A stretch of 64,000 nt of DNA from Ignavibacteriae bacterium HGW-Ignavibacteriae-4 (lineage in GTDB: Bacteria; Bacteroidota; Ignavibacteria; Kapaibacteriales; UBA2268), in assembly GCA_002839765.1 (NCBI GenBank), contig PGYR01000001.1, positions 1-64,000 on the forward strand. The letters are read 5' to 3'. Below are positions 62,570 to 64,000 of this stretch, piece after piece. The translations under genes were made by a program, and so were the position numbers. Under the pieces are notes generated by a model. That model had not been told where the DNA came from. It saw only the letters and a list, made by a program, of their open reading frames with translations, and made no database searches. Every line of letters begins with the position of its first letter. Position 1 is the stretch's first letter.

Positions 62570-62604
62570 AAGCAGCGATTAAAGTTTAATTGCTGCTTTT
62601 TTTT
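62570..62604 (+). terminator. Intrinsic terminator
   Basis: AAGCAGCGATTAAA (62570-62583) pairs with TTTAATTGCTGCTT (62585-62598), followed by an eight-T run. It ends the acyl-CoA dehydrogenase transcript. Confidence 0.88.
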
Positions 62605-62661
62605 AACAATTGGAATAAATATATAACGTCTCTAATAATATATTAATCAATGGTGAATTAA

Positions 62662-62943
62662 GTGGATTTATTTGAGTTATTGAAAAATGAAACAGTTCAA
62701 ATAGTAGATGTAAGAACTGAAAGTGAATATCAAGATGGTCATGTTATTAATTCTAGAAACATTCCTGTAGATCAAGTACCAAATCTTATAGAAGAGTTTA
62801 AAAATATGTCTAAACCCATTGTGCTTTGTTGTGCATCAGGTTCTAGAAGTGGAATGGCAACTGAGTATTTATCAAGTGCTGGCGTTACAGAGATATATAA
62901 TGGTGGTAGTTGGAAAAATGTTGAACTTCAACAATTAAAATAA
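62662..62943 (+). CDS. Single-domain rhodanese (sulfurtransferase)
   Basis: 93 residues starting at GTG 62662. A full small rhodanese domain: V-D-V-R-T-E-S-E-Y-Q-D-G-H-V, active loop C-C-A-S-G-S-R-S-G with the persulfide Cys (second of the CC pair), and I-Y-N-G-G-S-W-K-N. It transfers a sulfane sulfur from a donor to cyanide or a thiol acceptor. The stop overlaps the ATG of a small membrane protein (TAATG), itself followed by a rhodanese-thioredoxin gene. Confidence 0.9.
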   Translation: MDLFELLKNETVQIVDVRTESEYQDGHVINSRNIPVDQVPNLIEEFKNMSKPIVLCCASGSRSGMATEYLSSAGVTEIYNGGSWKNVELQQLK

Positions 62944-63116
62944 TGCGAAAATTGACAAAAATAGTAGCTTACACGATTGGATTATTTTTCTTAGTTGCAG
63001 GTATTGTAAACGAAAATATCCCAATGATTGCTATTTCAATCGGCTATTTTGTATTTTCTTATTTCAATATGGGCTGTTTAAAACAAAATTGCTCTATAGA
63101 CGACAGTAAGATTTAA
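62943..63116 (+). CDS. Small membrane protein, DUF2892/YgaP-tail-like
   Basis: 57 residues, ATG 62943 overlapping the rhodanese stop (TAATG), TAA at 63114-63116. Two hydrophobic helices (about 8-22 and 27-41) with a short polar link, then a cytoplasmic end with two Cys (M-G-C-L-K-Q-N-C). In YgaP-type rhodaneses, a DUF2892 two-helix membrane tail with a similar Cys-containing end is fused to the rhodanese; here it appears as a separate coupled gene. Assignment rests on context and topology. Confidence 0.65.
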   Translation: MRKLTKIVAYTIGLFFLVAGIVNENIPMIAISIGYFVFSYFNMGCLKQNCSIDDSKI

Positions 63117-63146
63117 CCAAATCAAGAATTTAAATTCGGAAATAAA

Positions 63147-63941
63147 ATGTTTAATTATAGAAAATTGTTGCTGCTTGCAGCATTATTACCATTCATGCTT
63201 GTTGCATGTACAAGCAATGATAAAACTGAAACAACAAATGGCCAAGTTATATCAGAAAGATTAGATGCTAAGTCATTCCAAAGTAAGCTTTCTGAATTTC
63301 CAGATGCTCAACTAGTAGATGTTCGAACTCCAGAAGAATATAATTCAGGTCATATTCAAAATTCTTTGAATCTTAATGTTTATGATTCTAATTTTGATAA
63401 AGAAATATCAAAATTGGACAAAAGTAAACCTGTATTTGTTTATTGCCGATCCGGAGGAAGAAGTTCTAGTGCTGCATCTAAATTAGTTGATATGGGATTT
63501 TCTGAAATATATGATTTACAGGGTGGTATAACTGCATGGAATGCAAATAATCTTAGTTTATCACTAGAAAGCTCTACTACAAAAAAAGGTTTAGATGGTC
63601 AGAGTAATACCGCGGAGCAAGAGGGTTCAGAAGGAATAGATGGCAATAAATATTTACAACTAATATCCAATAAAGAAAAATTAGTATTAGTAGATTTTAA
63701 TGCTGAATGGTGTGGACCATGTAAGAAATTGTCCCCAATACTAGACAAATTAGCAAAAGAATATAGCAGTAAAATAGAATTAGTCAAAATAGATGTTGAT
63801 CATAATCCTATTATAGCTAAGCAATTAAGAATAGAAGGTTTACCAACTCTAAAAATGTATAAAAATGGTAAAGAAGTATGGAGTTTTCTTGGACTTACTG
63901 ATGAAGAAAGTATCAAAGAAGTCATAAAGAGTAATTCTTAA
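63147..63941 (+). CDS. Rhodanese-thioredoxin fusion lipoprotein
   Basis: 264 residues with a lipoprotein signal (M-L-V-A-C, lipid Cys about 21). Residues about 40-140 are a rhodanese (V-D-V-R-T-P-E-E-Y-N-S-G-H-I, active loop C-R-S-G-G-R-S-S, L-Q-G-G-I-T-A-W). Residues about 160-262 are a thioredoxin with W-C-G-P-C and the cis-Pro motif G-L-P-T-L. Anchored in the periplasm or outer face, it likely moves sulfane sulfur and reduces thiols or disulfides. The chain ends normally, with 59 bases left to the window edge and nothing recognisable in them. Confidence 0.9.
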   Translation: MFNYRKLLLLAALLPFMLVACTSNDKTETTNGQVISERLDAKSFQSKLSEFPDAQLVDVRTPEEYNSGHIQNSLNLNVYDSNFDKEISKLDKSKPVFVYCRSGGRSSSAASKLVDMGFSEIYDLQGGITAWNANNLSLSLESSTTKKGLDGQSNTAEQEGSEGIDGNKYLQLISNKEKLVLVDFNAEWCGPCKKLSPILDKLAKEYSSKIELVKIDVDHNPIIAKQLRIEGLPTLKMYKNGKEVWSFLGLTDEESIKEVIKSNS

Positions 63942-64000
63942 AGTATAATCCCAATTATTTGAAAAGAACGTAAGAGTCTGGTAGGTTAACTATCAGCTCT

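Overview
This is an AT-rich bacterial chromosome segment, densely packed with genes, with one tRNA and no sign of phage, plasmid, IS element or CRISPR. Several things point to the Bacteroidota/Chlorobiota (FCB) side of the tree: two giant secreted proteins with choice-of-anchor-D (ASH) repeats and C-terminal type IX secretion (T9SS type A) sorting domains, a TonB-dependent receptor with a carboxypeptidase-regulatory-like N-terminus, many Lxx(S/G)C lipoproteins, DUF4412, DUF885 and Reg_prop proteins, weak Shine-Dalgarno sites, and boxes resembling the FCB -7 promoter element TAnnTTTG. The mixture resembles Ignavibacteria/Kapabacteria-like genomes, but this placement is inference. TGA and TAG are used as normal stops and TTG starts are fairly common.

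Layout. 1-1880 (minus): the N-terminal part of a lipoprotein built of about 90-residue, four-cysteine beta-sandwich repeats, running off the left edge. 1958-12262 (minus): eight closely spaced genes forming one apparent operon. From its 5' end it encodes a GlmU-type nucleotidyltransferase fused to a VOC/epimerase-like domain, phosphoglycerate mutase, an exported TldD-like metalloprotease, a membrane PH-like protein, an exported TldE-like inactive paralogue, a Wzz chain-length regulator, an O-antigen ligase/polymerase and penicillin-binding protein 2; the theme is cell envelope. 12348-15349: a small secreted protein and a three-gene signalling unit (small DUF3391-like protein, HDOD protein, GAF histidine kinase). 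15502-24202: FTCD folate/histidine catabolism enzyme, S9 peptidase, DUF4256, an M50B-like membrane protease next to an OmpA-family protein, and DUF1232. 24272-25502: a decaying cluster of small secreted or lipoprotein genes with a frameshift and an in-frame amber stop.

25590-37178 is mostly housekeeping: a Reg_prop beta-propeller protein, murB, fumC, a PEP/pyruvate-binding protein, a DnaJ protein, an HD-GYP-like protein, holA, proS, a PHP phosphoesterase and tRNA-Leu(GAG). 37251-58619 is rich in exported proteins: SodC, a lipoprotein plus TonB-dependent receptor pair, a CPBP protease, two giant T9SS proteins, a tricorn-like amidohydrolase coupled to a DUF885 peptidase, an MscS channel, DUF4412 and an alkaline phosphatase. 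58620-63941: two acyl-CoA dehydrogenases, a DUF3298 lipoprotein, and a rhodanese / small membrane protein / rhodanese-thioredoxin cluster.

No gene-free stretch exceeds 300 bases. The gaps hold intrinsic terminators (17125, 24231, 27678, 37191, 45344, 62570) and short divergent promoter regions. The last 59 bases contain nothing I recognise. I did not find a defence or mobile system. The most unusual items are the GlmU-VOC fusion, the four-cysteine repeat protein, the exported active/inactive TldD-TldE pair, the small decaying cluster, and an inverted repeat that spans the stop codons of two convergent genes.
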